A model generated the notes under the pieces. That model made no database searches, was not told where the DNA came from, and saw only the letters and a list, made by a program, of their open reading frames with translations. The translations under genes were made by a program, and so were the position numbers. From Streptomyces dioscori (lineage in GTDB: Bacteria; Actinomycetota; Actinomycetes; Streptomycetales; Streptomycetaceae): a stretch of 64,000 bases of DNA. Shown here one piece after another: positions 1-8,289 of the stretch. Each line of letters begins with the position of its first letter. Positions within the stretch are counted from its first letter, which is position 1. The stretch spans positions 310,001-374,000 of the forward strand of contig NZ_KZ679043.1 of NCBI RefSeq assembly GCF_003024195.1. Reading direction: 5' to 3'.

Positions 1-480
1 CGCGGTCGGCTCGTCCAGGAAGACCAGCTCGGGGCGTCCGACCACGGCCATGGCGAGTGCGAGGCGCTGCTGCTGCCCGCCGGACAGTCGCCGGTACGTG
101 GTCCGGCCGCAGCTGCCGAGACCCAGGCGCTCGATGAGGGCGGCCACGTCCAGCGGATGTGCGTGCAGCCTGGCCACGTGCTTGAGCATCTCGTCGGCGC
201 GGGCGCCGGAGTAGACGCCGCCGGACTGGAGCATCACACCGATCCGGGGGCGCAGGGCCGAGGCCTCGCGCACCGGGTCGAGGCCGAGCACCCGGACCGT
301 TCCGGCGTCGGGGCGGCGGTAGCCCTCGCAGCTCTCGACGGTGGTCGTCTTGCCCGCGCCGTTGGGGCCGAGTACGGCCGTGATGCCCGCCCGGGCCACC
401 AGATCCAGGCCGTCCACGGCGGTCTTCCCGCCGTAACGCTTCACCAGACCGCTGACCTGGACGACGGGGTCACTTCGCAT
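1..480 (-). CDS. ABC transporter ATP-binding protein (partial, C-terminus outside window)
   Basis: Only the first 160 residues are present; the rest lies before position 1. Walker A GPNGAGKTT is at residues 38-46, the Q-loop Gln at about 85, the signature LSGGQQQR at 132-139 and Walker B LVFLDEPTA at 152-160, so the nucleotide-binding site looks intact. The fold matches CcmA/DrrA-type export ATPases, whose membrane subunit is normally encoded next door (here upstream of the window). The start is ATG at 480. A second copy of the same 11 bases (ATGCGAAGTGA) lies 19 bp upstream, but its frame stops after nine codons. The substrate cannot be told from this fragment. Confidence 0.9.
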   Translation of the reverse strand, partial: MRSDPVVQVSGLVKRYGGKTAVDGLDLVARAGITAVLGPNGAGKTTTVESCEGYRRPDAGTVRVLGLDPVREASALRPRIGVMLQSGGVYSGARADEMLKHVARLHAHPLDVAALIERLGLGSCGRTTYRRLSGGQQQRLALAMAVVGRPELVFLDEPTA

Positions 481-548
481 GGGCGGCCTCACTTCGCATG
501 GTCGCCAAGTCTAGGGACGGCCGGGCGGGCGCATGAGGGCGGGGCGCG

Positions 549-1412
549 TCACGGGCGGCGCGGGACGGCGCGCGGGGCGGCGCGTGAGAGGGGCACGTCG
601 TCGGTGATCCACTCCTCGCGCGAACGGTGCGCCGCGAGCCACCGCTCCGCGTAGGCGACCGCGTCCACCAGGGGGAACAGCCGTGTGTCGGCCGCGCCCA
701 CCCGGCCCCGTACGACAGGGCGGTCCCGTTCGAAGTCGGCGCCCAGGGTGTCGAACTCGTCCGAGCTGATCGCGACCTCCGTGACGGTCTCCCAGCGGGG
801 CCCCTCCGGGGTGAGGACCGGCCGTCCCACCTCGACGCGGGGCGCGGGTATGCGGTACTCGGCCAGGTGGAAGCCGGTGCAGGTGTCGTACCCCGCGCCC
901 AGCAGCAGGACCCGGGCGCCCCGCTCCTCCAGGCGCGCCAGCGGGCTGTGCTCGCCGAGGCGGCAGTCCGGCGCGTGGCTCCCGACGACCGCCGCCGCGG
1001 CCGGGCCGACGGCCGCGAAGGAGGTCTGCGGATGCGCGCTGCGCAGGGCACCGGGCCAGGAGCGCACGGTCTCCGGAACCACGCCCACCCCGCGTGAGGG
1101 CGTCACGAGCGGGTCGTACGGGGGCATCGTGGCGCGGATCGTCGGCCACCACTCCTCGGGCACGGGCGGGCTGCTCCACAGGGCCGGGTCGGAGAGGTCG
1201 CCGGACTGGGTGGGGACCACGAGGGTGCCGTCCGGACCGAGGGCGTCGAGGAGTCCCTGGACGACGGCTACCGCTCCTCCGTTGACCCATCCGAGGGAAC
1301 GCAGTGACGCATGCACGAGGAGCGTCTCGCCGGGGCGTACGCCCAGGGCGCGCAGGTCCGTGGCGAGGGTGGCGCGGGTGACGAGAGGGCCGGTGGGAGG
1401 GGGTGTCGGCAT
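549..1412 (-). CDS. AAC(3)-family aminoglycoside N-acetyltransferase-like protein
   Basis: The 287-residue protein shows the antibiotic N-acetyltransferase fold: an N-terminal LLVHASLRSLGWVNGG stretch, a GTLVVPTQSGDLSDP loop, and EHSPLARLEERGARVLLLG near the middle. Family members acetylate the 3-amino group of 2-deoxystreptamine aminoglycosides with acetyl-CoA, but many actinobacterial copies have no known resistance role. ATG at 1412 is chosen because GGGGA precedes it; ATG at 1445 (16 residues more at N-terminal end region) is possible. It is divergent from sufR. Substrate is unproven; acetylation of a cell metabolite is as likely as resistance. Confidence 0.82.
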   Translation of the reverse strand: MPTPPPTGPLVTRATLATDLRALGVRPGETLLVHASLRSLGWVNGGAVAVVQGLLDALGPDGTLVVPTQSGDLSDPALWSSPPVPEEWWPTIRATMPPYDPLVTPSRGVGVVPETVRSWPGALRSAHPQTSFAAVGPAAAAVVGSHAPDCRLGEHSPLARLEERGARVLLLGAGYDTCTGFHLAEYRIPAPRVEVGRPVLTPEGPRWETVTEVAISSDEFDTLGADFERDRPVVRGRVGAADTRLFPLVDAVAYAERWLAAHRSREEWITDDVPLSRAAPRAVPRRP

Positions 1413-1487
1413 GGTTCCCCAGTCTTGCCGACGACCCCGGGCCATGCCACCGAATTGATCGATCAAAGATCGTTCCCGCAGGTCAGA

Positions 1488-1501
1488 TTAGGTTTACCTA
1501 A
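1488..1501. promoter_or_regulatory. Palindrome with iron-box half-sites upstream of sufR
   Basis: The sequence TTAGGTTTACCTAA consists of half-sites TTAGGT and ACCTAA separated by 2 bp. These half-sites equal those of the actinobacterial DtxR/IdeR/DmdR iron box, but that 19-bp box has 7 bp between them. A second palindrome, TTGATCGATCAA, lies at 1455-1466. Both sit between the AAC(3) gene and sufR, so they could serve either promoter. Iron control of a SUF operon would make sense; the shortened spacer makes direct DmdR binding uncertain. Confidence 0.4.
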
Positions 1502-1559
1502 GTGATGCACCGCACCCCATCGGGCGCGGACACGGCTTGTCACTCTCTGAGGAATTACG

Positions 1560-1573
1560 CAACAATGGTGTTG
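1560..1573 (+). promoter_or_regulatory. SufR operator CAAC-N6-GTTG
   Basis: CAAC at 1560-1563, six bases AATGGT, then GTTG at 1570-1573: an exact match to the 14-bp palindrome bound by [4Fe-4S]-SufR in S. avermitilis. The last G is the first base of the sufR start codon. A weak promoter TTGTCA (1537-1542) with 18-bp spacing to AACAAT (1561-1566) would put transcription start at the GTG itself, giving a leaderless mRNA and an operator covering the -10 region. The operator match is direct; the promoter is inferred. Confidence 0.85.
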
Positions 1574-2361
1574 TGAAATACGTCGGCGAGGCTCAGGAGA
1601 CCCCCACGGGGGCCCCTCAGGAGGAACTCGCGACCGGAGAGCGCTCCACGCGCAACCGGGTCGCGCGGTCCATCCTGGACCACGGCCCGTCGACGGTGGC
1701 CGATCTCGCCGGACGGCTGGGCCTGACCCAGGCGGCGGTCCGACGGCATCTTGACGCCCTCGTCTCCGACGACGTCGTGGAGCCCCGCGAACAGCGGGTC
1801 TACGGCGCTCGTACGCGCGGACGGCCCGCCAAGGTGTTCGCCCTGACCGACTGCGGCCGGGACGCCTTCGACCAGTCCTACGACCAGCTCGCCGCGGACG
1901 CCCTGCGCTGGATCGCCGAGCGCGAGGGCGGGGAGGGGGCGCTCGTCGCCTTCGCCCGCGCCCGGATGGCCGCCCAGGCCGGTGCCTACCGCGAGGCGGT
2001 CGAGTCCGCCGCTCCCGAGAAGCGGGCCGAAGCCCTGGCCAAGGCCCTGAGCGCGGACGGGTACGCTGCTACGGCGCGCAGCGCACCGGTCGGTGAGCAG
2101 CTCTGCCAGCACCACTGCCCGGTCGCCCATGTCGCCGAGCAGTTCCCGCAGCTGTGCGAGGCGGAGACCGAGTTCTTCTCCCAGCTGCTGGGTACTCACG
2201 TGCAGCGGCTGGCCACCATCGCCCACGGCGACGGCGTCTGCACGACCTTCATCCCCAAGATTTCCCACACCCCGAAGAATTCCAAGGCTCCACCAGTTTC
2301 CACGCCTTCCAAGACCACTGATAACGCATCCGCACGTACCGCCGGGAGGAACCCCGCATGA
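1573..2361 (+). CDS. sufR: Iron-sulfur cluster-sensing repressor SufR
   Basis: This 262-residue protein has an N-terminal winged helix (about residues 25-95; STVADLAGRLGLTQAAVRRHLDAL) and a C-terminal cysteine-rich sensor. Starting at GTG 1573 puts cysteines at 178, 182, 195 and 223. These are the positions described in S. avermitilis SufR, where 182, 195 and 223 ligate a [4Fe-4S] cluster; this agreement decides the start over the upstream TTG at 1537. The holo form represses the suf operon when cluster supply is adequate. The gene overlaps its own operator at the 5' end and sufB by 4 bp (ATGA), so it is autoregulated with the operon. Confidence 0.95.
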   Translation: MKYVGEAQETPTGAPQEELATGERSTRNRVARSILDHGPSTVADLAGRLGLTQAAVRRHLDALVSDDVVEPREQRVYGARTRGRPAKVFALTDCGRDAFDQSYDQLAADALRWIAEREGGEGALVAFARARMAAQAGAYREAVESAAPEKRAEALAKALSADGYAATARSAPVGEQLCQHHCPVAHVAEQFPQLCEAETEFFSQLLGTHVQRLATIAHGDGVCTTFIPKISHTPKNSKAPPVSTPSKTTDNASARTAGRNPA

Positions 2362-3782
2362 CGCTCCCCATCGAGGAGACCGCCCACCCCGAGCTTGAGG
2401 GTCTGGGCAACTACGAATACGGCTGGGCCGACTCCGACGTGGCTGGTGCCTCTGCCAAGCGCGGTATCAACGAACACGTCGTCCGGGACATCTCCGCGAA
2501 GAAGAACGAGCCGGAGTGGATGACCAACCTCCGTCTCAAGGGCCTGCGTCTGTTCGGCAAGAAGCCCATGCCGAACTGGGGCTCGGACCTCTCGGGCATC
2601 GACTTCGACAACATCAAGTACTTCGTGCGGTCCACGGAGAAGCAGGCCCAGTCGTGGGAGGACCTGCCCGAGGACATCAAGAACACGTACGACAAGCTCG
2701 GCATCCCCGAGGCGGAGAAGCAGCGCCTCGTCGCCGGTGTCGCGGCCCAGTACGAGTCCGAGGTCGTCTACCACCAGATCAACGAGGAGCTGGAGGCGCA
2801 GGGTGTCATCTTCATGGACACCGACACCGCGCTGAAGGAGCACCCGGAGCTCTTCAAGGAGTACTTCGGCACCGTCATCCCGGTCGGCGACAACAAGTTC
2901 GCGTCGCTGAACTCCGCGGTGTGGTCCGGCGGCTCGTTCATCTACGTGCCGAAGGGCGTGCACGTCGAGATCCCGCTCCAGGCCTACTTCCGTATCAACA
3001 CGGAGAACATGGGCCAGTTCGAGCGGACGCTGATCATCGTCGACGAGGGTGCCTACGTGCACTACGTCGAGGGCTGCACCGCCCCGATCTACAAGTCGGA
3101 CTCGCTGCACTCCGCGGTCGTCGAGATCATCGTCAAGAAGGGTGGCCGCTGCCGTTACACGACCATCCAGAACTGGTCGAACAACGTCTACAACCTGGTC
3201 ACCAAGCGCGCCGTGGCGTACGAGGGCGCGACCATGGAGTGGATCGACGGCAACATCGGCTCCAAGGTCACCATGAAGTACCCGGCCGTCTACCTGATGG
3301 GCGAGCACGCCAAGGGCGAGACCCTCTCCATCGCCTTCGCGGGCGAGGGCCAGCACCAGGACGCCGGCTCCAAGATGGTCCACATGGCGCCGAACACGTC
3401 CTCGAACATCGTGTCGAAGTCCGTGGCGCGCGGCGGCGGCCGTACGTCCTACCGCGGTCTCGTCGAGATCGGCGAGGGCGCCCACGGCTCGAAGTCGAAC
3501 GTGCTGTGCGACGCGCTGCTCGTCGACACCATCTCCCGCTCGGACACGTACCCCTACGTGGACGTCCGCGAGGACGACGTGTCCATGGGCCACGAGGCGA
3601 CCGTCTCCAAGGTCTCCGACGACCAGCTCTTCTACCTGATGAGCCGCGGCCTCTCCGAGTTCGAGGCGATGGCCATGATCGTGCGCGGCTTCGTCGAGCC
3701 CATCGCGAAGGAGCTGCCCATGGAGTACGCGCTGGAGCTCAACCGGCTGATCGAGCTGCAGATGGAAGGCGCGGTCGGCTAG
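2358..3782 (+). CDS. sufB: Fe-S cluster scaffold protein SufB
   Basis: At 474 residues this is a full-length SufB. The C-terminal beta-helix and the conserved end DQLFYLMSRGLSEFEAMAMIVRGFVEPI are present, as is the motif RGGGRTSYRGLVEIGEGAHGS. SufB forms the SufBC2D scaffold on which sulfide from SufS/SufU and iron are assembled in the cytoplasm. It starts inside the sufR stop codon and so is translationally coupled to it. Streptomyces has no ISC system, so this operon is probably essential. Confidence 0.97.
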   Translation: MTLPIEETAHPELEGLGNYEYGWADSDVAGASAKRGINEHVVRDISAKKNEPEWMTNLRLKGLRLFGKKPMPNWGSDLSGIDFDNIKYFVRSTEKQAQSWEDLPEDIKNTYDKLGIPEAEKQRLVAGVAAQYESEVVYHQINEELEAQGVIFMDTDTALKEHPELFKEYFGTVIPVGDNKFASLNSAVWSGGSFIYVPKGVHVEIPLQAYFRINTENMGQFERTLIIVDEGAYVHYVEGCTAPIYKSDSLHSAVVEIIVKKGGRCRYTTIQNWSNNVYNLVTKRAVAYEGATMEWIDGNIGSKVTMKYPAVYLMGEHAKGETLSIAFAGEGQHQDAGSKMVHMAPNTSSNIVSKSVARGGGRTSYRGLVEIGEGAHGSKSNVLCDALLVDTISRSDTYPYVDVREDDVSMGHEATVSKVSDDQLFYLMSRGLSEFEAMAMIVRGFVEPIAKELPMEYALELNRLIELQMEGAVG

Positions 3783-3848
3783 GACCCGCCCTCCGGAGCA
3801 GTCGCCAGATTTCTGACGTAGACGTAGGAAGAGAGCAGACCGACAGCC

Positions 3849-5027
3849 ATGGCTGAGGCTCAGAATATCCCGGTGGGGTCAACCACCGCCGGCCAGATCG
3901 CGGTGGCCGCCGAGTCGACCGTCGCCACGCGCATGAGCGCGCCCCCGTCCTTCGACGTGGCGGACTTCCCCGTCCCCCACGGCCGTGAGGAGGAGTGGCG
4001 GTTCACGCCGCTGGAGCGGCTGCGCGGGCTGCACGACGGCACCGCGGTCGCCACCGGCGACGGCGTCAAGGTCGACATCGACGCGCCCGAGGGCGTCACC
4101 GTCGAGACCGTCGGCCGCGACGACGCGCGGCTCGGCCGGGCGACCCCGGTCGACCGTGTCGCCGCCCAGGCCTACTCGGCGTTCGAGAAGGCCGGTGTGG
4201 TCACCGTCCCCAAGGAGACGGTCCTCACCGAGCCGATCCGCATCGCCGTGCACGGCGCGGGCGGGGTCGCCTACGGCCACCAGGTCATCGAGCTGGGAGC
4301 CTTCGCCGAGGCCGTCGTCGTCATCGACCACACCGGTGACGCCGTCCTGGCCGCCAACGTCGACTACGTCCTGGGCGACGGCGCCAAGCTCACCGTCGTC
4401 TCCGTCCAGGACTGGGACGACAAGGCCGTCCACGTCGGCCAGCACAACGCGCTGATCGGCCGCGACGCCACCTTCAAGTCCTTCGTGGTCACCTTCGGCG
4501 GCGACCTCGTACGCCTCCACCCGCGGGTCGCCTACGCGGGCCCCGGCGGCGAGGCCGAGCTGTTCGGCCTGTACTTCACGGACGCCGGCCAGCACCAGGA
4601 GCACCGCCTCCTGGTCGACCACAACACCCCGCACTGCAAGTCGAACGTCGCCTACAAGGGCGCGCTCCAGGGCGACGGCGCCCACGCGGTGTGGATCGGC
4701 GACGTCCTCATCGAGGCCGCCGCCGAGGGCACGGACACCTACGAGATGAACCGCAACCTGGTTCTGACCGACGGTGCCCGGGTCGACTCCGTGCCGAACC
4801 TGGAGATCGAGACCGGCGAGATCGTCGGCGCCGGACACGCCTCGGCGACCGGCCGCTTCGACGACGAGCAGCTCTTCTACCTGATGGCGCGCGGCATCCC
4901 GGCCGACGAGGCCCGCCGTCTGGTGGTCCGCGGTTTCTTCGCCGAGCTGGTCCAGCAGATCCGCGTCCCCGACATCCAGGAACGCCTTCTCGCCAGGATC
5001 GACGAGGAGCTGGAGGCGTCCGTCTGA
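3849..5027 (+). CDS. sufD: Fe-S assembly scaffold subunit SufD
   Basis: 392 residues, the SufB paralogue. It has the EEEWRFTPLERLRGL N-terminal segment and the C-terminal DDEQLFYLMARGIPADEARRLVVRGFF end that mirrors SufB and anchors the SufBCD complex. GGAAGAGAG lies upstream of ATG 3849. A 66-bp gap separates it from sufB, the longest inside the operon. Its stop overlaps the next ATG by one base. Expected to work as the SufB partner in the SufBC2D complex. Confidence 0.96.
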   Translation: MAEAQNIPVGSTTAGQIAVAAESTVATRMSAPPSFDVADFPVPHGREEEWRFTPLERLRGLHDGTAVATGDGVKVDIDAPEGVTVETVGRDDARLGRATPVDRVAAQAYSAFEKAGVVTVPKETVLTEPIRIAVHGAGGVAYGHQVIELGAFAEAVVVIDHTGDAVLAANVDYVLGDGAKLTVVSVQDWDDKAVHVGQHNALIGRDATFKSFVVTFGGDLVRLHPRVAYAGPGGEAELFGLYFTDAGQHQEHRLLVDHNTPHCKSNVAYKGALQGDGAHAVWIGDVLIEAAAEGTDTYEMNRNLVLTDGARVDSVPNLEIETGEIVGAGHASATGRFDDEQLFYLMARGIPADEARRLVVRGFFAELVQQIRVPDIQERLLARIDEELEASV

Positions 5028-5347
5028 TGACTGCCTTCCTACGCGCCTGTGGGCTGAGCGAGCTGGAGGAGGACACCCCGAAACGGGTGGAACTCGACGG
5101 CACGCCGGTCTCGGTCGTCCGTACCGAGGGGGAGGTGTTCGCGATCAACGACATCTGCTCGCACGCGAACGTCTCGCTCTCCGAGGGCGAGGTGGAGGAC
5201 TGTCAGATCGAGTGCTGGCTGCACGGCTCCGCGTTCGACCTCAGAACCGGCAAGCCGTCCGGCCTTCCCGCGACGCGCCCCGTCCCCGTATATCCCGTAA
5301 AGATCGAAGGGGACGACGTGCTCGTCTCCCTCACCCAGGAGTCCTGA
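5027..5347 (+). CDS. Rieske-type [2Fe-2S] ferredoxin in the suf operon
   Basis: 106 residues. The Rieske ligands C44-X-H46 and C63-X2-H66 are all present in CSHANVS and CWLHG, with a 16-residue spacer. The family resembles the ferredoxin components of aromatic dioxygenases, and automatic pipelines often name it so. Placement between sufD and sufC with ATGA-type overlaps makes an electron-transfer role in cluster assembly much more likely than ring hydroxylation. The gene starts one base into the sufD stop and ends 7 bp before sufC. Confidence 0.9.
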   Translation: MTAFLRACGLSELEEDTPKRVELDGTPVSVVRTEGEVFAINDICSHANVSLSEGEVEDCQIECWLHGSAFDLRTGKPSGLPATRPVPVYPVKIEGDDVLVSLTQES

Positions 5348-5354
5348 GGAACCC

Positions 5355-6119
5355 ATGGCAACGCTTGAAATCCACGACCTGCACGTCACCGTCGAGGCCG
5401 ACAACGCCACGAAGGAGATCCTCAAGGGCGTCGACCTCACCGTGAAGCAGGGCGAGACGCACGCCATCATGGGCCCGAACGGCTCCGGCAAGTCGACTCT
5501 CGCCTACTCGCTCGCGGGACACCCGAAGTACACGATCACCGGCGGCACCGTCACCCTCGACGGCGAGGACGTCCTGGAGATGTCCGTCGACGAGCGCGCC
5601 CGCGCGGGCCTGTTCCTGGCGATGCAGTACCCGGTCGAGGTGCCCGGTGTCTCCGTCTCCAACTTCCTGCGCACCTCCGCCACCGCGATCCGCGGCGAGG
5701 CCCCCAAGCTCCGCCTGTGGGTCAAGGAGGTCAAGGAGGCCATGCAGCGGCTGAACATGGACCCGGCCTTCGCCGAGCGCAACGTGAACGAGGGCTTCTC
5801 CGGCGGCGAGAAGAAGCGCCACGAGATCCTTCAGCTGGAGCTGCTCAAGCCGAAGATCGCGATCCTCGACGAGACCGACTCCGGTCTGGACGTCGACGCC
5901 CTGCGCGTCGTGTCCGAGGGCGTCAACCGCGTCCGTGAGAGCGGCGAGGTCGGCACCCTGCTGATCACGCACTACACGCGCATCCTGCGCTACATCAAGC
6001 CCGACCACGTGCACGTGTTCGCGAACGGCCGCATCGCCGAGTCCGGCGGCGCCGAGCTCGCCGACCAGCTTGAGGCCGAGGGCTACGACAAGTACGTGAA
6101 GGGTGGAGCATCAGCGTGA
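5355..6119 (+). CDS. sufC: Fe-S assembly ATPase SufC
   Basis: 254 residues, a soluble ABC-type ATPase. Walker A GPNGSGKST, signature FSGGEKKRHEILQLE and Walker B AILDETDSGLDVDALR are complete. SGGEKKR with a following acidic helix is typical of SufC rather than of transport ATPases. It dimerises on SufB/SufD and drives the shape change that opens the scaffold for cluster assembly. AGGAACCC precedes the ATG, and the stop overlaps the sufS GTG by 4 bp. Confidence 0.97.
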   Translation: MATLEIHDLHVTVEADNATKEILKGVDLTVKQGETHAIMGPNGSGKSTLAYSLAGHPKYTITGGTVTLDGEDVLEMSVDERARAGLFLAMQYPVEVPGVSVSNFLRTSATAIRGEAPKLRLWVKEVKEAMQRLNMDPAFAERNVNEGFSGGEKKRHEILQLELLKPKIAILDETDSGLDVDALRVVSEGVNRVRESGEVGTLLITHYTRILRYIKPDHVHVFANGRIAESGGAELADQLEAEGYDKYVKGGASA

Positions 6120-7390
6120 CGCAGTTGCCGGGCCTCCTCACGGGAACATCTCAACTACTCGACGAGGCGATCCGTAAGGACTTCCCCATCCTGGACCGCC
6201 AGGTCCACGACGGTAAGAAGCTCGTGTACCTGGACAACGCGGCGACCTCGCAGAAGCCGCGCCAGGTGCTGGACGCACTCAGTGGTTACTACGAGCAGTA
6301 CAACGCCAACGTCCACCGCGGTGTGCATGTGCTCGCGGAGGAGGCCACGGCGCTGTACGAGGGCGCGCGCGACAAGGTCGCCGCGTTCATCAACGCGCCG
6401 AGCCGCGACGAGGTCATCTTCACGAAGAACGCCTCGGAATCGCTCAACCTCGTGGCCAACATGCTCGGCTGGGCCGACGAGCCCTACCGGGTCGACCACG
6501 AGACCGAGATCGTCATCACGGAGATGGAGCACCACTCCAACATCGTGCCGTGGCAGCTGCTCGCGCAGCGCACGGGCGCGAAGCTGAAGTGGTTCGGCCT
6601 GACCGACGACGGCCGGCTCGACCTGTCCAACATCGACGAGATCATCACGGAGAAGACGAAGATCGTCTCCTTCGTGCTGGTGTCGAACATCCTGGGCACG
6701 GTCAACCCGGTCGAGGCGATAGTGCGCCGTGCGCAGGAGGTCGGTGCGCTGGTCTGCATCGACGCCTCCCAGGCCGCCCCGCACATGCCGCTGGACGTAC
6801 AGGCCCTGCAGGCCGACTTCGTGGCCTTCACCGGCCACAAGATGTGCGGCCCGACCGGCATCGGCGTCCTCTGGGGCCGCCAGGAGCTGCTGGAGGACCT
6901 GCCTCCGTTCCTCGGCGGCGGCGAGATGATCGAGACGGTGTCGATGCACTCGTCGACCTACGCTCCCGCCCCGCACAAGTTCGAGGCGGGCACCCCGCCG
7001 ATCGCCCAGGCGGTCGGTCTCGGTGCGGCCATCGACTATCTGAGCGCGATCGGCATGGACCGGATCCTCGCCCATGAGCACGCGCTCACCGAGTACGCGG
7101 TGAAGCGGTTCGCCGAGGTCCCGGGCCTGCGCATCATCGGCCCGACGACCGCCGAGGACCGCGGCGCGGCGATCTCGTTCACGCTGGGTGACATCCACCC
7201 GCACGACGTGGGCCAGGTTCTCGACGAACAGGGCATCGCGGTCCGGGTCGGACACCACTGCGCACGGCCGGTCTGCCTGCGGTACGGAATTCCTGCGACC
7301 ACACGAGCGTCGTTCTATCTGTACTCCACGCCGACCGAGATCGACGCTCTGGTCGACGGCCTGGAGCACGTACGGAACTTCTTCGGCTGA
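6116..7390 (+). CDS. sufS: Cysteine desulfurase SufS
   Basis: 424 residues, group II (SufS/CsdA-type) PLP enzyme. The Schiff-base lysine is K242 in AFTGHKMCGP and the persulfide-bearing cysteine is C382 in RVGHHCARPVC. It converts L-cysteine to alanine and passes the sulfur to SufU, encoded directly downstream. The start is GTG 6116 overlapping the sufC stop. The C-terminal end PTEIDALVDGLEHVRNFFG is that of group II desulfurases. Confidence 0.97.
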   Translation: MTQLPGLLTGTSQLLDEAIRKDFPILDRQVHDGKKLVYLDNAATSQKPRQVLDALSGYYEQYNANVHRGVHVLAEEATALYEGARDKVAAFINAPSRDEVIFTKNASESLNLVANMLGWADEPYRVDHETEIVITEMEHHSNIVPWQLLAQRTGAKLKWFGLTDDGRLDLSNIDEIITEKTKIVSFVLVSNILGTVNPVEAIVRRAQEVGALVCIDASQAAPHMPLDVQALQADFVAFTGHKMCGPTGIGVLWGRQELLEDLPPFLGGGEMIETVSMHSSTYAPAPHKFEAGTPPIAQAVGLGAAIDYLSAIGMDRILAHEHALTEYAVKRFAEVPGLRIIGPTTAEDRGAAISFTLGDIHPHDVGQVLDEQGIAVRVGHHCARPVCLRYGIPATTRASFYLYSTPTEIDALVDGLEHVRNFFG

Positions 7391-7405
7391 GGAGCTGGCT
7401 GAGTC

Positions 7406-7873
7406 GTGAGGCTTGATTCGATGTACCAGGAAGTCATCCTGGACCACTACAAGCACCCCCACGGGCGCGGTCTGAGGGACGGCGACGCCGAGGTGCACCA
7501 CGTCAACCCGACGTGCGGCGACGAGATCACCCTGCGGGTGAAGTACGACGGCACGACCATCAGTGACGTCTCGTACGAGGGGCAGGGCTGCTCCATCAGC
7601 CAGGCCTCCGCCTCCGTGCTGAACGAGCTGCTCGTGGGCCGCGACCTGGCGGACGCGCAGAAGATCCAGGAGACCTTCCTGGAGCTGATGCAGTCCAAGG
7701 GCCGGATCGAGCCGGACGACGCCATGGAGGAGGTCCTGGAGGACGCGGTCGCGTTCGCCGGGGTCTCCAAGTACCCCGCCCGCGTGAAGTGCGCGCTGCT
7801 GAGCTGGATGGCCTGGAAGGACGCGACGGCCCAGGCCCTGGGCGAGGCCGGCGCCGAGAGGAAGACGGCATGA
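7406..7873 (+). CDS. sufU: Zinc-dependent sulfurtransferase SufU
   Basis: 155 residues, IscU-like fold of the Gram-positive SufU type. The zinc ligands and sulfur acceptor are in place: C37 and D39 (NPTCGDE), C62 (GQGCSIS) and C129 (VKCALLSW). SufU takes persulfide sulfur from SufS by zinc-ligand exchange and is a carrier rather than a scaffold. The likely start is GTG 7406 with GAGGAG upstream; ATG 7421 is possible but would shorten the conserved N-terminus. Overlaps sufT by 4 bp. Confidence 0.96.
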   Translation: MRLDSMYQEVILDHYKHPHGRGLRDGDAEVHHVNPTCGDEITLRVKYDGTTISDVSYEGQGCSISQASASVLNELLVGRDLADAQKIQETFLELMQSKGRIEPDDAMEEVLEDAVAFAGVSKYPARVKCALLSWMAWKDATAQALGEAGAERKTA

Positions 7874-8202
7874 GCGAGACCATCGAGATGAAACCGGCCT
7901 CCGAGGAAGAAGTCCGCGAGGCGCTGTACGACGTCGTCGACCCCGAACTGGGCATCGACGTCGTCAACCTCGGACTGATCTACGGGATCCACATCGACGA
8001 CGCGAACATCGCGACGATCGACATGACCCTGACGTCGGCGGCGTGTCCGCTCACCGACGTCATCGAGGACCAGGCCAAGTCCGCCACGGACGGCATCGTG
8101 AACGAGCTCCGCATCAACTGGGTGTGGATGCCGCCGTGGGGCCCGGACAAGATCACGGACGACGGCCGTGACCAGCTCCGGGCGCTCGGCTTCAACGTCT
8201 GA
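7870..8202 (+). CDS. sufT: SufT/MIP18-family metal-sulfur cluster assembly factor (DUF59)
   Basis: 110 residues covering the DUF59 domain: EALYDVVDPELGIDVVNLGLIYG near the start and TLTSAACPLTDVIEDQ with the family cysteine. Relatives (SufT, PaaD, eukaryotic MIP18/CIA2) help Fe-S protein maturation or cluster transfer. It is the last suf gene, starts at ATGA over the sufU stop, and is followed 25 bp later by a strong terminator. Confidence 0.92.
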   Translation: MSETIEMKPASEEEVREALYDVVDPELGIDVVNLGLIYGIHIDDANIATIDMTLTSAACPLTDVIEDQAKSATDGIVNELRINWVWMPPWGPDKITDDGRDQLRALGFNV

Positions 8203-8227
8203 GCGACCCTGTCCCGTCTGTACGTGT

Positions 8228-8257
8228 GCGGCCCCCGGCGAGTACGCCGGGGGCCGC
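8228..8257 (+). terminator. Terminator of the suf operon
   Basis: A perfect 13-bp stem, GCGGCCCCCGGCG with its reverse complement at 8245-8257, and a 4-base loop AGTA. No U-tract follows, as is usual in Streptomyces. It lies between sufT and the convergent AbfB gene, so it can stop both. Confidence 0.85.
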
Positions 8258-8289
8258 GTGCGTGGTGCGTCACTGAGGTGTCGTGCGGC

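Noticed and set aside
549..1412. Proven aminoglycoside resistance gene
   Set aside because: Family match only; many actinobacterial members have no resistance role and no producer cluster is present.
1488..1501. Canonical DmdR/IdeR iron box
   Set aside because: Half-sites match but the spacer is 2 bp instead of 7, so it is listed only as iron-box-like.
2516..3856. Long overlapping frames opposite or inside sufB, sufD, sufS and most other genes
   Set aside because: In DNA this GC-rich, frames stay open by chance; their products are Arg/Ala/Pro/Gly-rich and match no family.
5027..5347. Aromatic-ring dioxygenase ferredoxin
   Set aside because: No oxygenase subunits nearby and the gene is embedded in the suf operon.
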